Source of the DNA: an uncultured Pseudomonadales bacterium
GTDB lineage: Bacteria; Pseudomonadota; Gammaproteobacteria; Pseudomonadales; Azotimanducaceae
DNA: 64,000 nucleotides
Reading direction: 5' to 3'
NCBI GenBank assembly: GCA_951813515.1
Contig: OX638346.1
Location: 799,617-863,616, forward strand
In this document: one piece after another, positions 8,494 through 16,539 of the stretch
How the letters are laid out: every line of letters begins with the position of its first letter
How positions within the stretch are numbered: the stretch's first letter is position 1
The notes under the pieces: generated by a model
Seen by the model: only the letters and a program-made list of their open reading frames with translations
Databases searched by the model: none
What the model was told of the DNA's origin: nothing
Translations under genes and position numbers: made by a program

Positions 8494-9555
8494 TCAATCC
8501 GGGTCCCGGTCTTCCCCGTAGGTGCGCCCCACCGCCGCGAACACGGCCTCGACCAGCCCTGAAGCGTCAAAGCGCCGCGCGTTCTCGGAAATCCAAGCGT
8601 CGATCACCGGTCGCCCGGCCCGCGCACGAAACTGGGCCAGTTGCGCCTCGGTATAGCGGATCTCGTGGAGCGTTTCCTTCAGCATCGGCAGGTTTTCGGC
8701 ATCAACGTCGACATAGGCCTGTATCTGCGCGTCGATGACCTCCTCCTTCACGTCCTCCAGGAGTTGCTTGTACTGGGGCGGAAGCGCCTCGTAGGCGGTG
8801 ATCCCGAACACGAGCGGGCAGTCGGCCGTTCCCGGGGAGAGGTTGCCCGTGAACCACTCGGATACTTCGTGGATACGGTAGGAGACATGGCCATAGGTGA
8901 ACGGGAACGACGCGGCGTCCATGGTGCCCTGCTGCACGCCGGTATAGACCTCCGTGGCCGTGGAACTGGCAGGCGTTGCGCCGAGCAGCTTCATGGCCTG
9001 GCCCAGACCGCCTCCGGCGCGCACGGTCAGCCCCTTCCAGCCATCGAGGTCGGCGGGCGGTTCACCTCGGCCGAGGAGTTCGTATTGCGGCAGGAAGGTG
9101 GAGGTGTAGATCATGGCGTTCCACCGCGCCATTTCCCTCGCGACCGCCGGGTGGGCATACACGGCTTCGCGAATACGGCGGTTGGCGTCCCAGTCCGACA
9201 TCGGCAGGAACGGCATCGTCAACACCATCAGCGCCGGGTTCTTCCGCGGATGATAGAAGTTGCAGAACATCGCCGCCTGGAACGCTTCGATGGCGATGCC
9301 GTCGAGGTTCTCCCGAGATTTGGACAGCGCTTCACCGTAGTGCAGCGTCATCTGCCAGGCGCCGCCGGTCCTTTCCTCGACGACGGCGGCCAACGCGTCC
9401 GCGACCGCGGTGCCAGCACGTGGCTTACCCCACAGCGACACGTCCCACGTCAACTGCGGGCCATCGACCGTCGCGCCCGAGGCCGTGCCCAGCCCAAATG
9501 CGACAAGCACGGTCAGGAGAGAAAGGCGCACGACGCCAGCGCCGATAGATCCCAT
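8494..9555 (-). CDS. dctP: TRAP transporter substrate-binding protein (DctP family)
   Basis: A 353-residue periplasmic binding protein with a signal peptide ending near ASGA (about residue 28). The EVYTGVQQGTMDAASFPFTYG segment is the DctP/YiaO core signature (usual form E-x-Y-x-A-L-x-x-G-x-x-D). In TRAP binding proteins an arginine near residue 175 (here TVRAGGG) usually clamps a carboxylate of the ligand. The gene is first of the dctPQM set, preceded by a GGGA ribosome-binding site. The sulfatase upstream ends 70 bases before it and may belong to the same transcript. Confidence 0.92.
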   Translation of the reverse strand: MGSIGAGVVRLSLLTVLVAFGLGTASGATVDGPQLTWDVSLWGKPRAGTAVADALAAVVEERTGGAWQMTLHYGEALSKSRENLDGIAIEAFQAAMFCNFYHPRKNPALMVLTMPFLPMSDWDANRRIREAVYAHPAVAREMARWNAMIYTSTFLPQYELLGRGEPPADLDGWKGLTVRAGGGLGQAMKLLGATPASSTATEVYTGVQQGTMDAASFPFTYGHVSYRIHEVSEWFTGNLSPGTADCPLVFGITAYEALPPQYKQLLEDVKEEVIDAQIQAYVDVDAENLPMLKETLHEIRYTEAQLAQFRARAGRPVIDAWISENARRFDASGLVEAVFAAVGRTYGEDRDPD

Positions 9556-9624
9556 GCGGGTTTCCCGTTAAAGCATCAAACGAGTGTGGTGACGCGCCTC
9601 GAACGTGTCAAGGATGGACTCTCG

Positions 9625-11175
9625 CTACGGTGAGGCAAACTCCGGGCCCGTGAGCCATTCCGCGGGGAACCGCTCGATGACTTCCCGTATCGCCGCGTCG
9701 GACCTCGGGTACTGCCCCTTGTCATCCGTGTCCGCGATCCAATCATCGAGCGCGGCGCGCATCGCATCCAGGTGTTTCGCGTATGCCGCATCGCCGGCCA
9801 GGTTGACCACTTCGTCAGGATCGTTTTGCAGGTCATATAGCTCTTCCGCCGGTCGCGGTCCATAGGGCGCCGCCTGGGCGGGCGTCAGTTCACCGCGTTC
9901 GTACATGGCCCGAATCTCGCCAAACCAGCCAGCCCGCTCCCGATAGCCGAACTGGTACAGCGGCCGGTCGGTCATGAAGTTGCGGATGTAGTGGAAGCGA
10001 TCGCTCATCACCGAGCGTACGCGGTCGATCATGTTCGACATGCGATCCTGCGAAGAAAACACATACTGGCGCCGGTAGTCCGGCGCGAAAAGGTCTTTCG
10101 CATCCATGGATTCCGGAATCTCCAGCCCCGCGAGGCCGAGCGAGGTCGCCGCCACGTCCATCAGGCTGACGGCATCGGACCGGCGCGTGCCCGGCTTGAC
10201 GATATCCTTCAATCCCGGTGCCGCGATGATGAGTGGCACGTGCAAGCCCTCCACGTAGCAGTACTCCTTGCTGCGCGGCAGGTTGGAACCGTGGTCGCTG
10301 AACAGGAAGACCACCGTGTTTTCCCAAAGTCCGTCGGCCTTGAGCCTCGCGAGCAGTTCTCCCACGGCATGGTCGGTCATGACGACGGTGCCCAGGTGGT
10401 CCGCGATCCTGTTCCGGATATCGGGAATGTCGGGGTACTGCGGCGGGACCACGACCGACGCCGGATCGACAGGCTTGACACCCAACTTCGGCAACCCCGC
10501 TTCCATGGCGGCGATGGCCTTGCCACCCTGCGTGCCTTGCTGGCCAAAGAACGGCGTGCTGTCCGCGACGTCACGCCAGTCGCCGCCGCCCCTCAGGCCC
10601 TTCATTTCAGCCGTGTACGATGGGACAACGCTCTTATCGGCCGATATGCTCGATTTCCCGCCCGTGTCAGCACCTGACTCCTTTCCTTCTCGCGGCATCT
10701 TTGTCTGCGCTGACGGCGACGTGTCGTTCCCGATGGAGTACAAATCCAACCGGTCGTAGCTGAAGTTGTAGTCGTCCTTGCCGTTGTTGTAAGTCGCGTA
10801 GCCAGCTTGCCGGAACAGTTCCGGCACTGTCTTGACGTTCTCCGGCAGATGAATCTGCGCGTATGGGACGCGACCCGATCGCTGGTCGTGCGCACCAATG
10901 CGAATCGGATACATGCCCGTGATCTGTGCCGACCGGCTTGGACTGCAAACGGGATTCGCCACGAACGCCCGCTCGAACACGACGCCCTCGCGGGCGAGCG
11001 CATCGATGTTCGGCGTCTCTACTCGCGTTTCGCCGTAGGTCCCGTACCAGGGACTCTGATCCTCAACGTAGATCCAGAGGATATTCGGCTTTTGCGGAGC
11101 GGTCTCGGCAACCGCCATGCCCGCCAATCCCGCCAGGGCGAAGCCGCACAGGCGCAACCATTGCTTCCCTCTCAT
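9625..11175 (-). CDS. Exported type I sulfatase
   Basis: A 516-residue sulfatase. The signature C-S-P-S-R at 78-82 holds C78, the residue converted to formylglycine by a sulfatase-maturing enzyme. The N-terminal metal site is at IYVEDQS (E39-D40), and FLFSDHGSNLPRSK carries the later metal and active-site residues. A signal peptide ends near AVAE (residue 23), so the enzyme acts in the periplasm or outside. It removes sulfate esters from a carbohydrate or small molecule; the substrate is not readable from sequence. No maturase gene is seen in the window. It has an AAGG ribosome-binding site close to the ATG and lies upstream of the TRAP genes, so sulfatase and transporter may act on one compound. 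Confidence 0.9.
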   Translation of the reverse strand: MRGKQWLRLCGFALAGLAGMAVAETAPQKPNILWIYVEDQSPWYGTYGETRVETPNIDALAREGVVFERAFVANPVCSPSRSAQITGMYPIRIGAHDQRSGRVPYAQIHLPENVKTVPELFRQAGYATYNNGKDDYNFSYDRLDLYSIGNDTSPSAQTKMPREGKESGADTGGKSSISADKSVVPSYTAEMKGLRGGGDWRDVADSTPFFGQQGTQGGKAIAAMEAGLPKLGVKPVDPASVVVPPQYPDIPDIRNRIADHLGTVVMTDHAVGELLARLKADGLWENTVVFLFSDHGSNLPRSKEYCYVEGLHVPLIIAAPGLKDIVKPGTRRSDAVSLMDVAATSLGLAGLEIPESMDAKDLFAPDYRRQYVFSSQDRMSNMIDRVRSVMSDRFHYIRNFMTDRPLYQFGYRERAGWFGEIRAMYERGELTPAQAAPYGPRPAEELYDLQNDPDEVVNLAGDAAYAKHLDAMRAALDDWIADTDDKGQYPRSDAAIREVIERFPAEWLTGPEFASP

Positions 11176-11264
11176 CTACCTTGCCCTCGGGGCCCGGACA
11201 AGGATTCATGATAGCGACATACGGCAACCCGCGTCGCGACTCTCGGCCCTTTCGGACGCGAAGT

Positions 11265-12464
11265 CTATTCGAGGGCAGCTTCCTCGGGCTCGCTTCGCGC
11301 CGCGAGCCGGGACTCCTCTTCCCGCAACAGATTCCGCTGTTGGCGCAACTCGCTTCTGAGCGTTTCCAACTGCTGCGTCTGGTCGGTCAATCGTTCGCGT
11401 ACCGACTCGAGCGCGAGCTTCTCTGCCTCCATCGTGGCACGCAGCCGATCCACCGCTTCACGTTCGTATCGGACCCGCTCACGCTCCTGTGCAGCGATCT
11501 CTGCCGCCGAAGGCACGTTCATCAGGGGGTCATGGGCGTACTCCAGCATCGTCGCGCGATCTTCGAAATCCAGTTCCGCGCCAGCGAAGTAGTCTTCCCA
11601 GAACTGTTGGTGCGCCACCCTCATCCGCAGACTCTCCGTTGCGCCCGGTCGAGGGACATAGAAGACCTTCACCCGAAGATCCGAACGCGCCTGTATGGGA
11701 GCACCCATCAGGGCAGTCTCTCCGTCGCGCAACTCCACGAAATCCCCGAAGTTCCAGTCTTCCCAACGAAGGTCCAGGTGCGAATACCACCCGGAGTGCT
11801 GCATCATGTCCGAAAACACATAGAGCGATTGCGACCCCGCGAGGCCTTCGAGATCGCTGAAGGTGTCCTCCAGCGCCTCAACCAGGTGGGCGTTGGCAAC
11901 CCTGCTGTCCTGACCCTGCTCGACGAGTACATCGATCCGGCGCTGCAGGGCATCGCGCTGCGAGCAGAACCGGCTGGCATCGTCGCGCAATGATGCGGAC
12001 ACTTGGGCTGGCACATCGTCGCAGTCCCGCGACCCGCCGCCGTTGCCCTGGTCCTTGGCAGTAGCGACCACCAGGTCGGAGTTGTCGTAAGGCTTGCACA
12101 GGCGTCCGAGCAGCATTCGGGGCGATTCGGCATATCGCGTGAGCGCGAATACCTTCAGTTCGGTGTTCACCTCGATATCGTGGGTCACATCGCGCAGCAG
12201 GTCGCCGGGAAGTGAACCATACGCGGGGCTCAAGGGCTTGCGAAGGTCTAGCAAGTAGACGGCGTGACCCGCGATGTCGTTCGGCTGGACCAGGCAAACA
12301 TCATCCTCCGAGGCGCCGTTGAGCGTGCTTCGCAGATACGGCCCAAGGAATACAAGCACTGGAATCGGCAAAACAATAAACAACAGGACGTTCCACCGAA
12401 CACGTCCGAAGCCCGGTTCCCGCATCTCGGGCCTTCGCGCCGCCCATTTGTTCCTCGCGGTCAT
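11265..12464 (-). CDS. Membrane-anchored protein of unknown function with C-terminal coiled coil
   Basis: A 399-residue protein that I cannot assign to a named family. Residues about 24-44 form one membrane helix (NVLLFIVLPIPVLVFLGPYL) after a basic N terminus, so the rest is probably periplasmic. The segments AVYLLDLRKPL and SLYVFSDMMQHS look like the strands of a von Willebrand factor A-like fold, as in proteins that start with a DxRxP-type loop. From about residue 325 to 392 the chain is a charged coiled coil (RERVRYEREAVDRLRATM and following). It follows the sensor kinase gene by about 20 bases on the same strand and so belongs to the peroxidase-kinase string. Confidence 0.7.
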   Translation of the reverse strand: MTARNKWAARRPEMREPGFGRVRWNVLLFIVLPIPVLVFLGPYLRSTLNGASEDDVCLVQPNDIAGHAVYLLDLRKPLSPAYGSLPGDLLRDVTHDIEVNTELKVFALTRYAESPRMLLGRLCKPYDNSDLVVATAKDQGNGGGSRDCDDVPAQVSASLRDDASRFCSQRDALQRRIDVLVEQGQDSRVANAHLVEALEDTFSDLEGLAGSQSLYVFSDMMQHSGWYSHLDLRWEDWNFGDFVELRDGETALMGAPIQARSDLRVKVFYVPRPGATESLRMRVAHQQFWEDYFAGAELDFEDRATMLEYAHDPLMNVPSAAEIAAQERERVRYEREAVDRLRATMEAEKLALESVRERLTDQTQQLETLRSELRQQRNLLREEESRLAARSEPEEAALE

Positions 12465-12484
12465 TGAAATAGCCTATCCATGCG

Positions 12485-12940
12485 TTACTCCGGCATGCCT
12501 GGCAGCGATATTCGCGTCACTGTTCCTCCACCCGGCATGGAACTGACCGAAATCGTCCCGCCGTATTTCTCCACGAGGTAGTTCGTAGAGGTGAGTCCCA
12601 CACCGGCTCGACCATTGGTCGCCGCATAGAAGGGCTCGAACATGCTCTCGCGCACGTCCGCCGACATGCCGACACCGTTGTCGATAATCGTGATGGACGC
12701 CTTGTCGCTCTCTCCACTCGTCGCAATCCGGATTTCGCCCCTGTCGTCTTCCTCCTTCTCCTGAATTGCCTGCGCAGAGTTCTCGACAACTTTTTCCAGC
12801 ATCAGGCAGATTTCCGTTCTCGATGCGAAGATGTCAGGCACGTCGCCGCAATCCACCTCGACCGTCGCCACGTCTTTGGCCTGCGTGGCGGTGACGACTT
12901 TCTCGATGCAGTCGTTGATGTCGAGCAAGCTGTAGCTCAC
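12485..12940 (-). CDS. Histidine kinase ATPase domain, 3' part of an amber-interrupted sensor kinase gene
   Basis: This is the same reading frame as the gene at 13001-14173, separated only by a TAG codon at 13001-13003 and 20 further sense codons. The 151 residues from GTG 12940 form a complete HATPase_c domain: N box KVVENSAQAI, G1 box DNGVGM, F box FEPFY and G2 box GRAGVGLT. If the amber codon is real and not suppressed, this part can be made only from the internal GTG 12940; no strong ribosome-binding site is seen there. A free kinase ATPase domain could still work if it docks on the N-terminal half. Otherwise the gene is a pseudogene, or the stop is a sequence error. Confidence 0.8.
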   Translation of the reverse strand: MSYSLLDINDCIEKVVTATQAKDVATVEVDCGDVPDIFASRTEICLMLEKVVENSAQAIQEKEEDDRGEIRIATSGESDKASITIIDNGVGMSADVRESMFEPFYAATNGRAGVGLTSTNYLVEKYGGTISVSSMPGGGTVTRISLPGMPE

Positions 12941-13000
12941 CTCGCCCTGGCGCTTGGAAAAAGCCGACAGGCGTTCCGAGACCTCCGCGATTTCCGACGC

Positions 13001-14173
13001 CTAGGCGCGCACCCTGCCGACGATGGCGTTGGCCGACGCTACGACACCCGCACGTTCCGCATTGCTCTGAGAAGCCTCGACCTTGTCGTTCGCCTCGCTG
13101 AGCGATTCCATATCCGTTGCGATCTCGTCGGCGGTCGCAGCAAGCTGCTGGCCTACGATGTCCACGAGTATCTTGTGCGACATCAAGAGCTTGGCATTCG
13201 TGGAGACATCGTCGTCAACCGCCTCGTTGACCCTTGCTGCAGGTTCAGCGCTGGCCGTCGCCGGTTCTCCGGCGACCCCTACGGAACGCTCGGCAACGGT
13301 TGCCGATTCGGCACCCGGGCCGACCGCCTCCGCGACGGTGGCTCGGGTTCTGCTCAACGCGAATACGATCCAAAGCAACAACAACGCCCCGACTGCCGCA
13401 AGGATGCCGTTCAGGTAGTAATCGTTGCGTCCCATTTTCTTGTCCAGCTCGAATCCCAGATCATCCGCAAGCTTCGTCGCCAGTTCCGAGATCTCGTTGG
13501 ACGTGGCCAGCGAGAACAGTTCGTCGGTGGGCGCCTGGCGTTCGAGCAACACCTCGGCGTGGGAGATGAAGTTCGCGAAATGATTCGGCAGCGGCGTCGG
13601 CAACGTGGCCGCGCTCGTGCCCAGACGTTCCAGCGCAACCGTCAGGCGACCTTTCGTGGCGTCGGTAGGAGCCGTCAGGTAGGCGTCGATCTCGTTCGCC
13701 AGGGTCGACACTCTCCCCAGCATTTCGGGTTCGATACTCGGTGCCTGCACGATATTCGACGCCGCCAGTGGCAGGTAGCGCGTGGAGTTCCTGATAACGG
13801 CATATCCCGTCTTGAAGCGCTCGATACGTTCTTCCTTGGCGTCGACCGCGCTGACGAAGGCGCTCACGTCGTTCACCAATCTGTCCGGGACGCCGGGAAT
13901 GCTCCGAACCGTGGCCAGAAGCGTGCCCGTGAGATAGTTCATCTGCGGGATGAAGGCCACGAGGGAGTCGAAATCGGCGAGCGGATCTGATCTGACGCGG
14001 GCTGTTTCTATGCTCCAGTCCGCCGCCAGCTGCTGGATCTGCTGCACGCCGGAAATGGACGACCGGTAGCCTTCCGGATCGTTGTTGCGGACAAGCCAAT
14101 AGAGGAACACGGTCGCTGCGACAAGCACGAGAGACACCACGGTCGCGATCTTGATGGAATTGTTGGACTTCAC
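13001..14173 (-). CDS. Sensor histidine kinase N-terminal half (DAHL-like periplasmic sensor), stopped by in-frame TAG
   Basis: From GTG 14173 there are 390 residues before the amber codon. Membrane helices lie near 8-27 and 255-275. The helical periplasmic part between them contains KEERIERFKTGYAVIRNST and RYLPLAAS, which closely resembles the DAHL (double alpha-helical ligand-binding) domain. The cytoplasmic part (LLMSHKILVDIVGQQ to SNAERAGVVASANAIVGRVRA) is a long helical region where the phosphoacceptor domain should be. I see no standard H-E-x-N/T-P box, so the acceptor histidine may be that of SHK or may be absent. The start overlaps the stop of the cytochrome c peroxidase gene (GTGA, 14170-14173), indicating coupling. 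Confidence 0.75.
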   Translation of the reverse strand: MKSNNSIKIATVVSLVLVAATVFLYWLVRNNDPEGYRSSISGVQQIQQLAADWSIETARVRSDPLADFDSLVAFIPQMNYLTGTLLATVRSIPGVPDRLVNDVSAFVSAVDAKEERIERFKTGYAVIRNSTRYLPLAASNIVQAPSIEPEMLGRVSTLANEIDAYLTAPTDATKGRLTVALERLGTSAATLPTPLPNHFANFISHAEVLLERQAPTDELFSLATSNEISELATKLADDLGFELDKKMGRNDYYLNGILAAVGALLLLWIVFALSRTRATVAEAVGPGAESATVAERSVGVAGEPATASAEPAARVNEAVDDDVSTNAKLLMSHKILVDIVGQQLAATADEIATDMESLSEANDKVEASQSNAERAGVVASANAIVGRVRA

Positions 14174-15153
14174 TGTGTCAGCTCCCCGGACTCTCCCGCG
14201 AGTGTCTCGATAAATGCAACGATTGCGTCCTTGTCTTCGTCCGGCGCTTCCCGCCCCAACTGGAACTCGAACATGGCGTCCACGGCATCGCGCAACGTCG
14301 CGGCGCTGCCATCGTGCAGATACGGTGCGGTGTGGGCCGCCATTCTCAAGCTCGGAACCTTGAATGCGTGCATGTCGGCTTCGTTGCCCGTGATGTTGTA
14401 ACGGCCCATATCAGCCTCCGTGATGTTGCCGCGACGCTTGAAAAACTCGTTGATGACTCCGAACACCTGAAACATGTTGCCGCCTACGTTCGCGCCCTGG
14501 TGGCAGGACACGCAACCGTAGAACTTGAACAACGTGTAGCCGCGCTTTTCGAGCGGAGTGATGGCATCCGACTCGCCCTTCAACCAGCGGTCGAAGCGGC
14601 TGTTCGGCGTGGTCAGGGACTTGATGAATTCCGCCAGCGCGTCCTTGATGTTCGTGCGGTTGATGCCATCGGGATAAATGTCTGCGAAGAGTCCAGGGTA
14701 CTGCTCGTCCTGAAACAGCTTGGCCACCACCTCGGGCCAAAGACTGCCCATTTCGATCGCAGACTGCACCGGACCGTCGATCTGGTCGGAGAGCGTTTCA
14801 GCGCGACCGTCCCAGAACTGTTTGAAGTTGGACCCTGCGTTGAATACTGTCGGCGAGTTCACGAGGCCGGGCGAATCGTCGATGCCCACGGAAACGCGTC
14901 GACCGTCGTCGCCGCCGGAAGAGAGTTCGTGGCAACTTGCGCACGACACGGTATCGTCCTTCGAAAGCCGCGTATCGTGGAACAGCATTCTTCCGAGCGC
15001 AGCCTTGTCGCCATCCGTTCCATTGTCCTCGGGAATTGGTTTGATGGGCTCGCCGTGGGCGGCCGCTGCAAACGCGAGACAAACGACAGTCATCGCTATC
15101 CGCCCGGCGAGGAGACGTTTCGGGTTTCCTTCAAGAACGCGCTGCAGGTCCAT
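14170..15153 (-). CDS. Di-haem cytochrome c peroxidase / MauG family protein
   Basis: From ATG 15153 this is a 327-residue exported protein. Its signal peptide has a basic N region (KRLLAGR) and ends near AAAAHG (residue 34). Two haem c sites are visible: CASCH at 71-75 and CVSCH near residue 215. The conserved PTVFNAG and FWDGRA stretch and the late PSLRMAAHTAPYLHDG belong to the CcpA/MauG family. Such enzymes reduce H2O2 in the periplasm or make protein-derived cofactors. The frame extends to 15213, but ATG 15153 gives a normal signal peptide. It is the first gene of a string with the sensor kinase and the coiled-coil membrane protein, which suggests control linked to peroxide or redox state (inference). 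Confidence 0.88.
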   Translation of the reverse strand: MDLQRVLEGNPKRLLAGRIAMTVVCLAFAAAAHGEPIKPIPEDNGTDGDKAALGRMLFHDTRLSKDDTVSCASCHELSSGGDDGRRVSVGIDDSPGLVNSPTVFNAGSNFKQFWDGRAETLSDQIDGPVQSAIEMGSLWPEVVAKLFQDEQYPGLFADIYPDGINRTNIKDALAEFIKSLTTPNSRFDRWLKGESDAITPLEKRGYTLFKFYGCVSCHQGANVGGNMFQVFGVINEFFKRRGNITEADMGRYNITGNEADMHAFKVPSLRMAAHTAPYLHDGSAATLRDAVDAMFEFQLGREAPDEDKDAIVAFIETLAGESGELTQ

Positions 15154-15535
15154 TTGCCGTCTATCACAAGTACATTGGCCGTACGCATCCACAGACTGCC
15201 TACGGCAGCCCAACGGCGCGAGTGCTGGGGTGATGCGATCCCAATCAACCCATGCTTCGACCTGAAGAACGGGTTACCCGATTGAGGGCTGCCAAGATTG
15301 AGATCAGTCCATCGGGGCGGATATTGTCACTGCGGCGATGCGAACGCGCAACGCGAATAGTCGGTAGTAGTGGACCAACAAACGGCAGTTGGTAGAAAAC
15401 GTGTCGGATGACGCCTACTACCGATTTAGGTAGGTTCAGCTGTGCCTGGAGCACCGTTCCGACCGATGGGCGATGCCATCGAAATGTTGTGTCACCTTGA
15501 GAATCAAGGCGTCGCCCTTCAACTCGCCGGCCACG
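15154..15535. other. Gene-free stretch with inverted repeats
   Basis: No convincing coding region is seen in these 382 bases. It must hold the promoter of the minus-strand peroxidase string. It contains an 8-base inverted repeat GGCAGCCC (15204-15211) / GGGCTGCC (15286-15293), a small palindrome GGGTTACCC (15271-15279) between those arms, and a separate 10-base inverted repeat (15361-15424). Confidence 0.6.
15361..15424. repeat. Perfect 10-base inverted repeat
   Basis: TCGGTAGTAG (15361-15370) and CTACTACCGA (15415-15424) are exact reverse complements separated by 44 bases. It could fold as a hairpin at the 3' end of the small minus-strand gene at 15536-15781 or act as a binding site. No U-run follows either arm, so it is not a standard terminator. 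Confidence 0.45.
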
Positions 15536-15781
15536 TCAGCTCGACAGCGCGCCGCCGTCCGGCGTGTCAAGAGTCGCGAGCATTCGATCGAATTCCCTGT
15601 GGAATCCGCTGCGGAAATCCTCGCTTTGCAAGTCGGGGGGCGTGTCCATGAAGTATCGATTCGCGAGATGGATGAGCTTGGGTGCAAACGTTGCATCCTT
15701 GTCGGGCGTTCCGGTGAAGATGGCGCCGACGATCAACGAGAGGGCTTCGAGCCGCCCTTTCAGGTATTCCGTTTCGTTCAT
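15536..15781 (-). CDS. Small hypothetical protein, 81 residues
   Basis: I do not recognise this protein. It is supported by a GGAG ribosome-binding site 4 bases before ATG 15781 and by a normal amino-acid make-up (MNETEYLKGRLEALSLIVGAI, helical, then a charged C-terminal half with SEDFRSGFHREFDRML). It probably forms a small soluble helical protein. It lies alone between the peroxidase promoter region and the T-box/ileS region, reading toward the peroxidase. Confidence 0.5.
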   Translation of the reverse strand: MNETEYLKGRLEALSLIVGAIFTGTPDKDATFAPKLIHLANRYFMDTPPDLQSEDFRSGFHREFDRMLATLDTPDGGALSS

Positions 15782-16179
15782 TCACTCCATCCAAACGGGG
15801 CCGGAGTTCAGTTCCAGGTCGAGGCATCACCTGACGCGGGTGCCGGGTCGTGGACAACGCCACAGCGGGGCTGTGAGAGTTTCCCGCCTATTCACCAATA
15901 GGCGCGGGAAGCTATCCCACACCAGGCATTGCGGCTCTCGTATTCGGCGGGTGGCCCGGCGTTCGGGTCCAGCCCGCGCTGCACGACGTTGTCCGCGAAC
16001 CAGTCTAGCAGGAAAACTGGAATCCTGCGGCGTCGAGCCCAACGCTCGAATCCATCGCGGCTGCCGCACATCCACCGCACATTCGGTGGCTTACAAACTT
16101 CCGCATTGTTAAGATCAAGTCGCCGGATCCTTCCGCCCTGAGGCGCGCCCCGCCAGGTGGAAGGAGTCGGCTATCGCAA
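15782..16179. other. Gene-poor stretch upstream of the T-box leader
   Basis: Nothing firm is seen. A minus-strand frame at 15892-16080 (62 codons, ending ESRNAWCGIASRAYW) has coding-like third-position GC and protein-like content such as FLLDWFADNVVQRGLDPN, but it has no clear start or ribosome-binding site. It may be a small gene or the remnant of a longer one. The promoter of the ileS leader should lie toward the right end of this stretch; I could not identify a good -35/-10 pair. Confidence 0.4.
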
Positions 16180-16529
16180 GGCATTGATGGGGACGAGTAG
16201 TCGGGCCGAAGCGGCCGTATAGCGAGCGGAGGACGGTGGAAGCTCCGCGGTGCGCCGCCGACGAAAATCGCCCTTGAGCCGCCGACCGAACGAATGCGTC
16301 GCATTTCAGTAGGCTCGGACGGTTGGCCCCCGAAACCGGGCCGGGTCATCGCACCAGGTGGTGTGCCGTGACCGCTGAGGCTCGCGTCGCGAGGCGCGGG
16401 CGAACACGGGTGGTACCGCGACGTTGGGCCGCAGGACGGTCGAACCTTCGCCCCGGGAACAGATGCGTGACGAATCGGCGACGGTTCGCAGCGTCCGTTG
16501 TCGGGGCTTTTTGGTTGTGGTTTCGGAGT
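16180..16529 (+). promoter_or_regulatory. T-box riboswitch (tRNA-Ile sensing) controlling ileS
   Basis: Stem I is almost complete. The 5' part is GATGGGGACGAGTA (16186-16199); the AGTA forms one side of the specifier loop. A GTCGG/CCGAC helix (16200-16204 with 16258-16262) closes the specifier loop. An apical hairpin GCGGAG/CTCCGC (16226-16231 with 16243-16248) carries the conserved loop GACGGTGGAAG. The 3' side of the specifier loop reads GAAA-ATC-GCCC-TTGAGC (16263-16279), so the specifier codon is AUC (16267-16269), isoleucine. The T-box proper is GGGTGGTACCGCG (16408-16420), with the tRNA-end-binding bulge TGGT fitting an ACCA end. Two outputs are possible. A GCCCCG/CGGGGC stem (16450-16455 with 16502-16507) followed by TTTTT would terminate transcription. 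TCCG (16494-16497), part of the strand that can pair with the T-box, could also mask the CGGA of the ribosome-binding site (16524-16527). The match to the family is strong; the mode of output is inferred. Confidence 0.92.
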
Positions 16530-16539
16530 ATGACTGACG

